A DNA stretch of 64,000 nt from Rossellomorea aquimaris. Its GTDB lineage: Bacteria; Bacillota; Bacilli; Bacillales; Bacillaceae_B. Below the pieces are notes generated by a model. The model was not told where the DNA came from. It made no database searches and saw nothing but the letters and a program-made list of their open reading frames with translations. Shown here one piece after another: positions 35,053 to 44,038 of this stretch (the stretch's first letter is position 1; each line of letters starts with the position of its first letter). The position numbers and the translations under genes are program-made. The stretch spans positions 856,712 to 920,711 of the forward strand of contig NZ_VTEX01000001.1 of assembly GCF_008180865.1 (NCBI RefSeq), read 5' to 3'.

Positions 35053-35703
35053 GTGGAGAAATGGATGAAGTTTCTGGAGGTTAATGCACCTCGAATTCTT
35101 GACTTGACGATTGAGCATGCAGTGCTCGTCGGACTTGCGATTTTCGTTGCCCTTTTAATCGGGATACCTTTAGGGATATATTTAACAACCAATGATTATT
35201 TGGCGGAGACCGTGCTGCAGATTGCCTCGGTTATGCTGACTATTCCCAGCATTGCCTTGTTTGGGGTGATGATTCCGATTTTTTCAATCATCAACCAGGG
35301 AATAGGATTTGTTCCGGCCTTTGTGGCATTGGTTCTTTATTCTCAGCTACCTATTATACGGAATACATATACAGCGATTCGAAACGTAAGTCCTGAGATG
35401 CGTGATGCGGCGAAGGGGGTCGGGATGAAGACTCATCAACGTCTGCTGCGGGTGGAGATCCCAAATGCATTCCCTGTAATCATGGCGGGGATCAGAACAG
35501 CCGTCGTCTTAAACATAGGAATCGGTGTAATTGCAGCTTATATCGGAGCTGGTGGCCTCGGAGTCCTTATTACTCAAGGGATTTCCAGAGGAGACAATTA
35601 TTTAATTATTAGTGGATCTGTAGCAGTGGCGATATTGGCTATGATTGCAGATGCAATCCTATTATGGATTCAAAAGCGATACACACCAAAAAGCATTGCA
35701 TAA
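35053..35703 (+). CDS. Osmoprotectant ABC transporter permease (OpuCB-like)
   Basis: A 216-residue membrane protein of the glycine betaine/carnitine/choline importer family, with about five to six helices. The BPD-transport inner-membrane signature is DAAKGVGMKTHQRLLRVEIP followed by NAFPVIMAGIRTAVVLNIG. The GTG start follows AAAGGAGGG. First gene of a four-gene operon (permease, ATPase, permease, binding protein). Imports compatible solutes under salt stress. Confidence 0.9.
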   Translation: MEKWMKFLEVNAPRILDLTIEHAVLVGLAIFVALLIGIPLGIYLTTNDYLAETVLQIASVMLTIPSIALFGVMIPIFSIINQGIGFVPAFVALVLYSQLPIIRNTYTAIRNVSPEMRDAAKGVGMKTHQRLLRVEIPNAFPVIMAGIRTAVVLNIGIGVIAAYIGAGGLGVLITQGISRGDNYLIISGSVAVAILAMIADAILLWIQKRYTPKSIA

Positions 35704-35721
35704 AGTGGAAGAGGTGAAGAG

Positions 35722-36714
35722 ATGATTACATTTGATCATACAACGAAAACTTACGAAGGCGATGTGACAGCGGTTAAAGGTGTCGACTTTACCGTTGAGA
35801 AAGGTCACATAGTCGTATTATTAGGTCCATCAGGGTGTGGGAAAACCACCTTATTGCGAATGGTGAACAGGCTGGAATCGATTACAGACGGAAAAATCAT
35901 CATCGACGGGCAGGACTCAATGGATTTAAATCAAATTGAATTGCGTAGAAAAATCGGGTACGTCATTCAAAGTAACGGACTGTTCCCTAATATGACGATC
36001 GAGGAAAACGTTATGATTGTTCCTGACATGCTAGGCTGGAGCAAAAAGAAAAAGAAAGAGCGGTTCAATAAGCTGATGGAAATGATCGGCCTTAACGGAG
36101 ATAAGTTCGGTAGGAGATATCCACATGAGTTATCCGGAGGTCAGCAGCAAAGAATTGGTGTTATTCGTGCGCTGGCAGCAGATCCTCCAGTAATGTTGAT
36201 GGACGAACCGTTTGGGGCACTTGATCCAATCATTCGTGAAAAAATACAGGATGAATTTCTGCAGATACAGCGTGAAGTGAAGAAAACGATTCTTTTTGTG
36301 AGTCATGATATCGATGAAGCGATTAAAATGGCAGATAAGATTGTTCTATTGCGTGGAGGAGAAATCATGCAGTACGACACTCCATCAGAAATGCTCGTCC
36401 GTCCAAAAAGTGATTTTGTATATGAGTTCTTTGGTAAAGATCGTGCCATCAAAAGTTTAAGTTTACATACGATTGAAAACTTGAAGAACATCATAGGCTT
36501 AGCTGACTTTGATGAATCCATTCCTGATACGAAAACGATCAATATTCGTCATGATCTTCGAAATACCTTGTCAATGCTTTTAAATCAGGAAGCTGACCAG
36601 GTCATCGTGACGGATGACGCAGGTATTAAACAAGGGGCCATTACGATTGATCTTGTACAAAAATATCTACACTATGAGATCAAAGGAAAAACGAACCTGG
36701 TTCAGAAAGGATGA
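35722..36714 (+). CDS. Osmoprotectant ABC transporter ATPase with CBS domain (OpuCA-like)
   Basis: A 330-residue ATPase. Walker A is LGPSGCGKTTLLRMVNRLE, the signature is LSGGQQQRIGVIRAL, Walker B is VMLMDEPFGALDP. A C-terminal CBS-like segment (residues about 250-320, RHDLRNTLSMLLNQEADQV) follows. This is shorter than the roughly 380 residues with two CBS modules of B. subtilis OpuCA. CBS domains in this family sense ionic strength or c-di-AMP. It overlaps the start region of the next permease. Confidence 0.9.
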   Translation: MITFDHTTKTYEGDVTAVKGVDFTVEKGHIVVLLGPSGCGKTTLLRMVNRLESITDGKIIIDGQDSMDLNQIELRRKIGYVIQSNGLFPNMTIEENVMIVPDMLGWSKKKKKERFNKLMEMIGLNGDKFGRRYPHELSGGQQQRIGVIRALAADPPVMLMDEPFGALDPIIREKIQDEFLQIQREVKKTILFVSHDIDEAIKMADKIVLLRGGEIMQYDTPSEMLVRPKSDFVYEFFGKDRAIKSLSLHTIENLKNIIGLADFDESIPDTKTINIRHDLRNTLSMLLNQEADQVIVTDDAGIKQGAITIDLVQKYLHYEIKGKTNLVQKG

Positions 36715-36718
36715 TTCT

Positions 36719-37456
36719 GTGAATACAAAAAAGGTTGTCAGTAATGTCGTTCGGTATTTCGTATATGCACTGGTCATCCTTTTCTTTGCCTGGGCTATTA
36801 AAAATGAATACTTCGATTATATGTTCAGTCAATCGAAAACGTTTCTCCTTTTATTGAAGCAGCATTTACAGCTGGTATTTGTTTCTTCCATATTAGCTCT
36901 TATAGTCGCGATCCCGGCTGGAATCTTGATTACACGAAAGCAGTTCAGACGAGCAGAGTGGATCGTGTCTAATACAGTCAATTTTGGCCAAACGATTCCT
37001 AGCTTAGCGGTTCTTGCACTTATGATCAGTATATTAGGAATCGGTTTTAAAACAGCCATTTTTGCACTGTTTATTTATTCCCTTTTACCGATTTACAGAA
37101 ATACGGTTGCTGGAATTGACTCAATTGATGAAAATCTTATCGATGCTGCCAGAGGAATGGGGATGAAGCCGTATCAAATCCTCTTCCGTATTGAATTACC
37201 CAATGCAGCATATTCGATCCTGGCTGGAATCCGAACAGCGGTCGTATTGAACATCGGTACAGCTGCCCTGGCTTATGTCGTCGGTGGTGGAGGATTAGGT
37301 GTATGGATTTTTACAGGTATTCAATTGTTCGATAATGGATACTTAATCTCAGGTGCCATACCTGTAACGATACTAGCGATACTGGTAGATTTACTACTGC
37401 GATTGGTGGAGAGAATCGTCGTTCCAAAAGGTACGAAACAAACATTAGAAATGTAA
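36719..37456 (+). CDS. Osmoprotectant ABC transporter permease (OpuCD-like)
   Basis: A 245-residue permease with about six helices. The signature is DAARGMGMKPYQILFRIELP and NAAYSILAGIRTAVVLNIG, matching the first permease of the operon. The frame can be extended to 36614, inside the ATPase gene. AGAAAGGATG just before the GTG at 36719, four bases after the ATPase stop, supports the shorter form, which starts MNTKKVVSNVV. Confidence 0.88.
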   Translation: MNTKKVVSNVVRYFVYALVILFFAWAIKNEYFDYMFSQSKTFLLLLKQHLQLVFVSSILALIVAIPAGILITRKQFRRAEWIVSNTVNFGQTIPSLAVLALMISILGIGFKTAIFALFIYSLLPIYRNTVAGIDSIDENLIDAARGMGMKPYQILFRIELPNAAYSILAGIRTAVVLNIGTAALAYVVGGGGLGVWIFTGIQLFDNGYLISGAIPVTILAILVDLLLRLVERIVVPKGTKQTLEM

Positions 37457-37480
37457 TTCATAAAGCAGGAGGTGACGATC

Positions 37481-38386
37481 GTGATACGGTATTCAAAATG
37501 GATAGGGATTCTCATCCTGACTCTTATGCTAAGCGCCTGTTCGAACGTAGGGATAGGAGGCAAACAAATTTCTGTAGGTGGAAAGAACTTTACGGAGCAA
37601 TATCTTCTTTCAGAGATGACCGCTTTTCTATTAAAGGAAGAGGGTTTCAAAGTAAAGCAAATGAACAACCTGGGAAGTACGGTTGTTCGTAAAGCATTGG
37701 AAAACGAGCAGGTGGATATGATGTGGGAATACACGGGAACGGCCCTTATCACATATATGGGACAAGAACCGATGTCAGACCCCGAAAAGACCTTTCAAAA
37801 AGTGAAAGAGCTTGATGCGAAAAGGAACATTCATTGGATGAATATGTCCAATGTGAATAACACATACGCACTAGTCATGAATAAGGATCAGGCAAAGGAA
37901 TTGGATATTGTATCAATCAGTGATCTGGCTGATTATGTCAATAACAATCCTGGCGAATTAACAATGGCGTCTGATGCAGAATTTGCGAATCGTCCGGACG
38001 GTCTTCCAGGAGTAGAGGAATTGTACGGTTTCAAATTCGGTTCGGGACAGATCAAACAGATGGATCTCGGCCTGACCCAAAGAGCACTGAATAACCGCCA
38101 AGTCGATGTTTCGGTTGCCTTTGAGACAGATGCAACGATTGTAGATTATGACCTGGTGACGTTGAAGGACGATAAGAAATTCTTTCCACCGTACCGGGCC
38201 GCCGTAAGCATAAATAAAAACGTTTATGAAAAATACCCGGAAATCAAAGACATCACGGCTAAATTAGCCGATAAACTTAACAGTGATATTATGAGGGAGC
38301 TAAATTACAAAGTGGATATTGAAGGGAATAGTGTATCCGTTGTGGCTCATGACTGGCTTGTTGAGAATGAGTTGATTAAAGAATAG
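37481..38386 (+). CDS. Osmoprotectant-binding lipoprotein (OpuCC-like)
   Basis: A protein of about 301 residues with a lipoprotein signal peptide. The signal is YSKWIGILILTLMLSAC, with lipobox LSAC. The mature part has the family segments SVGGKNFTEQYLLSEMTAFLL and MMWEYTGTALITYMG. It captures glycine betaine, carnitine or choline outside the membrane and hands it to the two permeases. AGGAGG at 37467-37472 fixes the GTG at 37481; the GTG at 37472 overlaps it. Last gene of the operon. Confidence 0.9.
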   Translation: MIRYSKWIGILILTLMLSACSNVGIGGKQISVGGKNFTEQYLLSEMTAFLLKEEGFKVKQMNNLGSTVVRKALENEQVDMMWEYTGTALITYMGQEPMSDPEKTFQKVKELDAKRNIHWMNMSNVNNTYALVMNKDQAKELDIVSISDLADYVNNNPGELTMASDAEFANRPDGLPGVEELYGFKFGSGQIKQMDLGLTQRALNNRQVDVSVAFETDATIVDYDLVTLKDDKKFFPPYRAAVSINKNVYEKYPEIKDITAKLADKLNSDIMRELNYKVDIEGNSVSVVAHDWLVENELIKE

Positions 38387-38395
38387 ATCAATGAT

Positions 38396-38436
38396 AAAAA
38401 AAAGAACTAAACCGCCTTTGGTTTAGTTCTTTTTTG
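38396..38436 (+). terminator. Terminator of the osmoprotectant operon
   Basis: AAAAGAACTAAACC and GGTTTAGTTCTTTT form a 14-bp perfect stem with a GCCTTT loop and T run. Confidence 0.9.
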
Positions 38437-38540
38437 AATATGATAGCCACTTTATAGCTCATTCGTCTAAGCATAAAACAATGGAGTGAATAGTCTATAG
38501 TAATTACGTCTTTGTTCAAGGCAACATTGGAGGAGTTTTC

Positions 38541-39278
38541 TTGAAACCTACTGTGTCTATTGTTATACCTTTTTATAATTGTTCATTTGTCGATCAGGCG
38601 ATTCGTAGTGCATTGAATCAATCTTACTCGAACGTTGAAGTAGTTGTAATTGATGATGGATCAACAAAAGAAGTTGAGAGGCTAACACCCTTTTTAAATC
38701 AAATTAACTACTTCAGAAAAGAAAATGGAGGAACGGCATCGGCTGTAAATGAAGGAATAAAGAGAGCAAGTGGAGATTATATCGCTTGGTTGAGTTCAGA
38801 TGACTATTTCGATCATCTGAAAATAGAGAAGCAATTGGATTATATGTTACGAAGGAGGGCTAAGGCAAGCTTCCATAATTATGATGTTATTAACCAAACA
38901 AATGAAGTGTTGCTCCCCTGCATTGGAAAGAGATTTACCAATGCAGAAGAAATATATCATACCTTTTTGACTATCAATCCTGTCAATGGGTGTTCCATCA
39001 TGGTGCATAAAGATGTGTTCAGGGATATAGGATATTTCAGTACAGAATTTAAATTCACGCAAGATTTTGAGATGTGGAACAGGATGTTAATCAATGGGTA
39101 TGTCATATATTATTTAGATGAGGTTTTATTGAAGTATAGATCACACCCTGAGTCGGGAACGAGTAAACATTCTGACAAATTGAAGAAGGAGGTATCCATT
39201 ATTAAACAACATTATCATCATAAGATCCTTCATTATCTGTCAGAAAATGGGGCTGCATTGAAGAGCATCAGATTCTAA
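38541..39278 (+). CDS. Family 2 glycosyltransferase
   Basis: A 245-residue GT-A glycosyltransferase. The N-terminal VSIVIPFYNCSFVDQAIRS and VVVIDDGS bind the nucleotide sugar. YIAWLSSDDYFD supplies the DxD-like metal motif, and FTQDFEMWNRM the catalytic base region. No membrane helix is seen. The TTG start follows GGAGGAG. Acceptor and sugar are unknown; it stands apart from the glycan operon at 51.7-58.2 kb but could contribute to surface glycans. Confidence 0.88.
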   Translation: MKPTVSIVIPFYNCSFVDQAIRSALNQSYSNVEVVVIDDGSTKEVERLTPFLNQINYFRKENGGTASAVNEGIKRASGDYIAWLSSDDYFDHLKIEKQLDYMLRRRAKASFHNYDVINQTNEVLLPCIGKRFTNAEEIYHTFLTINPVNGCSIMVHKDVFRDIGYFSTEFKFTQDFEMWNRMLINGYVIYYLDEVLLKYRSHPESGTSKHSDKLKKEVSIIKQHYHHKILHYLSENGAALKSIRF

Positions 39279-39463
39279 GAATGAACTGATCATGAAGAAT
39301 TTACTGGACTCCTAATACCATTTACCACATACAGAATACTGATCAATTCATATTTGTCAGTTTAAATCACCTTGGCAGACTCCCAACCGAGCCAGAAGAG
39401 ACACTCTTCTGGTATATTCAATTTAAAAATAGTAAACTTACTACATATTAAGGAGGCACTTAA

Positions 39464-40036
39464 ATGAAAACTGAAAAACAGAAAATGCTGGACGGTGATC
39501 TTTACGAACCATGGGACCCGCAATTAATGAGTGAGAGAAAACAAGCCCGTTTTTTAACTCGTATGCTAAATCAAACCACAGAAGAAGATGATGAGAAGAG
39601 AGTGGATGCCATAAAAAGGTTGTTCGGATCTACAGGGGAAAACGTATATTTAGAGCCTGACTTCAGATGTGATTATGGATATAACATTCACGTCGGCAAT
39701 CATTTCTTCGCTAATTTTAACTGTGTGATTTTGGATGTGTGTGAAGTCCGCTTCGGTGAAAATTGTATGCTCGCACCTGGAGTACATATTTACACAGCGA
39801 CTCACCCAGTGAATCCGATTGAACGAAACAAAGGACCGGAATTCGGGAAGCCTGTCAAAATCGGAGACAACTGCTGGATCGGTGGAGGCGCAATTATCAA
39901 TCCCGGAGTGACGATAGGTGATAATGTGGTTATTGCTTCTGGTGCAGTTGTGACAAAGAATGTCCCGTCTAATGTAGTGGTGGGTGGAAATCCTGCCCGT
40001 ATCATCAAGGAGATTGACTTGGAAGATAAGAGGTAA
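39464..40036 (+). CDS. Sugar O-acetyltransferase (maltose acetyltransferase family)
   Basis: A 190-residue left-handed beta-helix acetyltransferase of the LacA/Maa/NodL type. The N-terminal Mac domain is [21 protein letters not shown]. Hexapeptide repeats follow with [18 protein letters not shown], containing the catalytic histidine, and [20 protein letters not shown]. It acetylates a sugar hydroxyl with acetyl-CoA in the cytoplasm. AAGGAGG precedes the ATG. It is a single gene. Confidence 0.92.
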   Translation: MKTEKQKMLDGDLYEPWDPQLMSERKQARFLTRMLNQTTEEDDEKRVDAIKRLFGSTGENVYLEPDFRCDYGYNIHVGNHFFANFNCVILDVCEVRFGENCMLAPGVHIYTATHPVNPIERNKGPEFGKPVKIGDNCWIGGGAIINPGVTIGDNVVIASGAVVTKNVPSNVVVGGNPARIIKEIDLEDKR

Positions 40037-40162
40037 TCTTTTTCAAAAGGTTGTTTCTTAAAGGTTGCAGTTTAACGAACTACGTAATTCATTGGACCTG
40101 AGAGGCATTACTTGCTTCTATTCAAAATAAAATTGGTCAACTTTCTTCTTGAAAAGGGTGAA

Positions 40163-40663
40163 ATGATGAAAATACAAGCCATGCTCCCGTCAGTTTGGGA
40201 ACAAGTTAGTAACATTTATTTAGAGGGGATCAATACAGGAAACGCGACTTTTCAACACGTAGTACCTTCTTGGGAAGATTGGGACGAAACACATCTTAAG
40301 GATTGTCGGATTGTAGCAATCATCGATGGGCAAATAGTTGGTTGGGCCGCCCTGAGTCCCATCTCAAGTAGGTGCGTATATGCAGGCGTCACTGAAGTCA
40401 GTGTGTATGTCAGTATGAAATATAATAGAAAAGGTATTGGGAGCGCCCTCATGAAATCATTAATTGAACAAAGTGAGGAACAAGGAATTTGGACCTTACA
40501 GTCAGGGGTTTTTCCAGAGAACCTTTCGAGTATTCACCTTCATAAAAAATATGGTTTTCGTGAGGTAGGCATAAGAGAAAGAATTGGAAGACTGGATGGA
40601 GCCTGGCGGGATGTGGTGCTGCTTGAAAGAAGAAGTGACAGAGTTGGTAATGAAGATTATTAA
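40163..40663 (+). CDS. GNAT acetyltransferase (phosphinothricin acetyltransferase-like)
   Basis: A 166-residue GNAT protein. Typical features are the NATFQHVVPSWEDWDETHL substrate segment, the acetyl-CoA loop MKYNRKGIGSALMKSL, and the HKKYGFREVGIRERIGR end, which fits the Pat/YwnH subgroup. The frame extends to 40112, but AAAGGGTG before the double ATG at 40163 supports the shorter start. The substrate may be phosphinothricin, methionine sulfoximine or an amino acid analogue. Confidence 0.85.
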   Translation: MMKIQAMLPSVWEQVSNIYLEGINTGNATFQHVVPSWEDWDETHLKDCRIVAIIDGQIVGWAALSPISSRCVYAGVTEVSVYVSMKYNRKGIGSALMKSLIEQSEEQGIWTLQSGVFPENLSSIHLHKKYGFREVGIRERIGRLDGAWRDVVLLERRSDRVGNEDY

Positions 40664-40701
40664 AAGCCAGGATGGCTCGATTCACCCTAGCTCTGAAACA
40701 A

Positions 40702-41337
40702 TTAAAACTTCTCCGGAAACTGCTTTACAATTCCAGCTGTTAGGGCATCAGACAGGTGAAGAATATGGGCTCTCCCTTTATCGAAGCTTGTAATGTTTCC
40801 TTTCCAGTCTTTCTTGATACGTGCGACTGCTTCATCGCTGACGAATTGCAAGTGCATATATAACAGGTCTTTTAGCGCATTTTCAGACAAGTAAGGATTT
40901 GCTTTTGCTAAAAATCCTGCAATGTCATCTGCATTTCGATACCATTCTTTGTTTAATTTCTCCACCGCTGCTTGCTTTCCATTTTTTGCGGCATCAACGA
41001 TTTTTCCTGCCAATACAATATGCTCAGTCAACAAATCAGCCAGCTTATTACCAGCCTCTTCGCCGTAAAAAGGTTTTATTGCATTCCCGATGTCTTTTTG
41101 ATTTTGAAGTAATCTTGCAAGGACCACATCCTGATCCTCTAATCCATCAACGGCACTTATAATATAATTACGGGTATAGATGACATGCTCGTTCCATAAG
41201 ATTCTCATGTCTTCTTTTGCTTTCACGTTGGCTTCGCTTACACATTCAGCCTGCTTAGCTTCTGCTGAAGTACTGAGTGCAGGTAAGAAAGAAAGTGTTA
41301 TCATAAACCCCACCACAAGAATTCCAATCTTTTTCAC
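40702..41337 (-). CDS. Secreted helical protein of unknown function
   Basis: A protein of about 211 residues with a signal peptide (KKIGILVVGFMITLSFLPAL, cleavage probably after STSAEA). The mature part is all-helical with conserved-looking WNEHVIYTRNYIIS, FYGEEAGNKLADLLTEHI and EWYRNADDIAGFL segments. GGAGGAG directly upstream marks the GTG at 41337; the ATG at 41355 overlaps that site. Similar secreted proteins in Bacillus are annotated without solid evidence as glycosyltransferases. I see no motif to support that. Confidence 0.78.
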   Translation of the reverse strand: MKKIGILVVGFMITLSFLPALSTSAEAKQAECVSEANVKAKEDMRILWNEHVIYTRNYIISAVDGLEDQDVVLARLLQNQKDIGNAIKPFYGEEAGNKLADLLTEHIVLAGKIVDAAKNGKQAAVEKLNKEWYRNADDIAGFLAKANPYLSENALKDLLYMHLQFVSDEAVARIKKDWKGNITSFDKGRAHILHLSDALTAGIVKQFPEKF

Positions 41338-41355
41338 TAATACTCCTCCATTCAT

Positions 41356-41622
41356 TTTGCTTTCGCCTTTTATTATTCACTTCTTTTCCCCATTCACTCA
41401 TAGAAACCTAATTGGTAAAATGTGCTGATATATTTGAAATAGTAATCGAGGATGGAAGGTACGTAGAATGGATGCGGATTTCTCTCTTTTTTAGGGAAGC
41501 CGTAATTGAAAAGAGATTCAATTTTTTTTTTAAAAAAAGGCTGTCCAATTTCTATAAAAACTCGTTGCTTGTCCTCACCTTCCACTCACTCTCGGCATAA
41601 AGTATTCTATGGAGGTGATGCA
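41356..41622. other. Intergenic stretch without a clear gene
   Basis: Several short overlapping open frames exist on both strands but none has a ribosome binding site or protein-like composition. I see nothing else here beyond poly-A/T tracts. Confidence 0.5.
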
Positions 41623-41757
41623 TTGGCAAGAAAATTACAAGTGTATCTTTTCAGCAGTCCACCAGCAACTCATTCCAAGTATGACTTGGGATCTCCTTCC
41701 CTCTCAAATATGTACGTTGCACAGTTTGGGGTAACTCTTCGACTCCTGACTCATTAA
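41623..41757 (+). CDS. Possible small protein, unknown
   Basis: A 44-residue open frame starting with TTG. GGAGGTGATG is ideally placed ahead of it. The peptide begins MARKLQVYLFSSPPATHS and has no recognisable motif or membrane helix. Only the ribosome binding site argues for it; it could be a relic. Confidence 0.3.
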   Translation: MARKLQVYLFSSPPATHSKYDLGSPSLSNMYVAQFGVTLRLLTH

Positions 41758-42068
41758 AAGAACAATGGTTATAAGATCAACAGTTCATACTGAAAAAAAT
41801 GAAGCGAGCACCAGTATGAACCTCCGCCGGCCAATTGATACAAAATGATGAATAAGAACGAGAGTAAAGAAATAAAATAAAGAAATAGAATAAAAACACC
41901 TATAAGAAAGTTTCCTCCATAAAAATAGAATCGTGCATAAAAAATGTTCCCTTCACTACAGGGAACATTTTTTCGTATTATCTTAGAGGAGAAAGCAGGT
42001 AAAGTCCAAGCAGGCTTGTCCATATGTGAATATAGTACTATATGTCATACTCTTAGGAGGATATAATA
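41758..42068. other. Intergenic stretch before the amidase gene
   Basis: Apart from the hairpin at 41941-41974 and the TTAGGAGG ribosome binding site just before 42069, I see no gene. Confidence 0.5.
41941..41974 (+). terminator. Orphan terminator
   Basis: AAAATGTTCCCT and AGGGAACATTTT form a 12-bp perfect stem with a 7-base loop followed by TT. It may end the small frame at 41623-41757 or a small RNA. Confidence 0.7.
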
Positions 42069-43484
42069 TTGAAAACTATAATGATTGATCCTGGTCATGG
42101 AGGTACTGATCCAGGTGCTGTTTACAATGGGAATGAAGAGAAAACCTTCAATCTCTCAACGGCACTCATTGTAAGAGACTATTTGTTGAAAAACTACAAT
42201 GTGGACATTTTGATGACGAGAACTGGTAATGAAACGCTTTCTTTAACGGAAAGATCAAACTTTGCCAACCGTACTAATCCTGATTTTTACTTGTCCATCC
42301 ATCATAATGCTGGGGGTGGAACCGGATTTGAGAGCTATGTGTATAATGGCAGTGTTCCTTCCCAGACGATTACCTATCAGAAAATCATTCACGATGAGGT
42401 TACTTCAGCTATTCAATCATCTTATAATGTGATTGATAGAGGGAAAAAGAGAGCGAATTTTCACGTATTACGTGAAACGAACATGTCTTCACTTCTACTT
42501 GAGATTCTATTTATTGATAATCCAAAGGATATTGCGTTAATGAACAACGCTGCATTTAGAAAGACTGTAGGTGTGGCAATCGCAAGGGGTGTTGCTAAGG
42601 CTTTAGGTTTACCTGCGAAAATAGTGAATGAAAAAGAACTTTTCAAAGTGATCGCTGGATCATTTACGAAGCGTGAAAATGCTGAAGACCAAGTAAATGA
42701 GTTGAATAGAAAAGGTTTAAATTCATTCATTGATACAGTGGTGGTCTTGGGGAAAACGTATTACAGGGTTCAAACTGGTGCTTTTACAGAAAGAGTGAAC
42801 GCAGAAAAACAAGTGGCCACACTAAAAAAAATGGGTATTGAAGCATTTATTTTAGTAAGAGTTGCCGATGATAGCCCCAAGCCCCCTGTACCATCTCCAA
42901 CTGATCCGCCAAAACCGACACAGCCTCCTTTGCCGCCGGGAATACAGTATTCAATTTTGGGCCCATCTGTATTACGAACAGAACAATTGGATGACTTTGT
43001 GAAAACGATTAACCCGGATGCGCCACTGTTAGGGGGATTTTATCTCTTTTACGGGAATCTTTATGGAATTAAAGGTGACGTAGCTTACGCTCAAGCAATA
43101 CATGAAACCAACTATTTCAGATTCACAGGACAAGTCAACCCAAATCAAAATAACTATGCAGGGATTGGTACTACCGGTCCTGGAAATGACGGAGCATCAT
43201 TTAAGACTCCAGAAGAAGGGGTTCTTGCTCATATTCAGCATCTGTACGCGTATGCTTCAACCGATCCAATTCCACAAGGACAATCACTCGTGGATCCCCG
43301 TTTTTCATTAGTCACACGAGGGAGCGCCAAAAACTGGACAGATTTGAACGGAAAATGGGCAGTACCGGGGACAACCTATGGACAAAGTATTCTTTCTGTT
43401 TATAAAAGAAACATCCAAGATGCGATGAAAGCTATAGAGGAACAAAAAATTGAGTTAAATGATACTCTTGAGAAACTGAAATGA
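42069..43484 (+). CDS. CwlC-like amidase with SPOR repeats and a glucosaminidase domain
   Basis: A 471-residue cell-wall hydrolase without a signal peptide. Residues 1-175 are N-acetylmuramoyl-L-alanine amidase (Amidase_3): DPGHGGTDPGA with H10, the zinc glutamate near 24, SIHHNAGGGTGFESY, and the catalytic E in LLLEILFID. Two SPOR repeats follow (FKVIAGSFTKRENAEDQV and YRVQTGAFTERVNAEKQV), then a proline-rich linker. The C-terminal part (about 296-455) is a glucosaminidase-type domain (YAQAIHETNYFRFTG, NNYAGIG). The first part matches B. subtilis CwlC, a sigma-K mother-cell lysis amidase that also lacks a signal. The TTG start follows AGGAGG. Confidence 0.87.
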   Translation: MKTIMIDPGHGGTDPGAVYNGNEEKTFNLSTALIVRDYLLKNYNVDILMTRTGNETLSLTERSNFANRTNPDFYLSIHHNAGGGTGFESYVYNGSVPSQTITYQKIIHDEVTSAIQSSYNVIDRGKKRANFHVLRETNMSSLLLEILFIDNPKDIALMNNAAFRKTVGVAIARGVAKALGLPAKIVNEKELFKVIAGSFTKRENAEDQVNELNRKGLNSFIDTVVVLGKTYYRVQTGAFTERVNAEKQVATLKKMGIEAFILVRVADDSPKPPVPSPTDPPKPTQPPLPPGIQYSILGPSVLRTEQLDDFVKTINPDAPLLGGFYLFYGNLYGIKGDVAYAQAIHETNYFRFTGQVNPNQNNYAGIGTTGPGNDGASFKTPEEGVLAHIQHLYAYASTDPIPQGQSLVDPRFSLVTRGSAKNWTDLNGKWAVPGTTYGQSILSVYKRNIQDAMKAIEEQKIELNDTLEKLK

Positions 43485-43492
43485 TGATAGTG

Positions 43493-43522
43493 GGGTGCCG
43501 TGATGGATGGCACTCTTTTTTT
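43493..43522 (+). terminator. Terminator of the amidase gene
   Basis: GGGTGCC pairs with GGCACTC (one G-U pair), followed by a run of seven T. Confidence 0.75.
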
Positions 43523-43616
43523 GAGTGGAAGAGGAAGCAGTGTATATTTGTCTTTTTTTTATCATAATCCTGTGCTCCAGAGCAAATACTAAACGTATGT
43601 TCGGGAGGTGAACCAG

Positions 43617-43931
43617 ATGGAAAAGAAGAGCTTTGAACAGGTTTATGAAGAATACAAGAAGCAAGGTGAATTTCAAGCTGAAGTAGAAATGGCTCAGGAG
43701 ATTGCAACTGGAGCAGAACAGATTGTAGCCGTTCGCCGAAACGAGGACGACGATCTCATCGCTTTTAAAACCGAAAGCGGGAGGGAGTTGGATTATATCA
43801 CTGCACTAGAAGAAGCAAAGTCAGGAAAACTAGCTCATGTCGATGTGATTCATCGGTATGGGAGAGATGTTCTTCGCAGTGAACCCGATGGAATAAAAGA
43901 GAATAATCTAAGTGAACTTCCTTCTTTTTAA
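43617..43931 (+). CDS. DUF3892-type small protein
   Basis: A 104-residue soluble protein. The C-terminal half (EQIVAVRRNEDDDLIAFKTE, then LDYITALEEAKSGKLAHVDV) matches my memory of the DUF3892 domain. CGGGAGG precedes the ATG at 43617 by eight bases; the GTG at 43608 lies within the site. Function unknown. It is a single gene ended by an unusually long perfect hairpin. Confidence 0.72.
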   Translation: MEKKSFEQVYEEYKKQGEFQAEVEMAQEIATGAEQIVAVRRNEDDDLIAFKTESGRELDYITALEEAKSGKLAHVDVIHRYGRDVLRSEPDGIKENNLSELPSF

Positions 43932-43932
43932 C

Positions 43933-43986
43933 AATAATAAAATCGAGCATAAAACCAGTGTTGGTTTTATGCTCGATTTTATTATT
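43933..43986. terminator. Long perfect bidirectional terminator hairpin
   Basis: Two 24-base arms (43933-43956 and 43963-43986) are perfectly complementary with an AGTGTT loop. A-rich and T-rich outer ends give U tracts on both strands. It separates the DUF3892 gene from the convergent ATPase gene. Confidence 0.9.
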
Positions 43987-44038
43987 AAGGGAATGCTTCA
44001 TCAATCAACAACTTTATGAATAAATCCTATTCCCACGT

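Noticed and set aside
39392..39412. Hairpin CCAGAAGAG-ACA-CTCTTCTGG as a terminator
   Set aside because: The stem is perfect but there is no T run on either strand, so the role is unclear.
43432..43707. Minus-strand 91-codon frame near the amidase end
   Set aside because: It overlaps the amidase end, its terminator and the DUF3892 gene start; no ribosome binding site.
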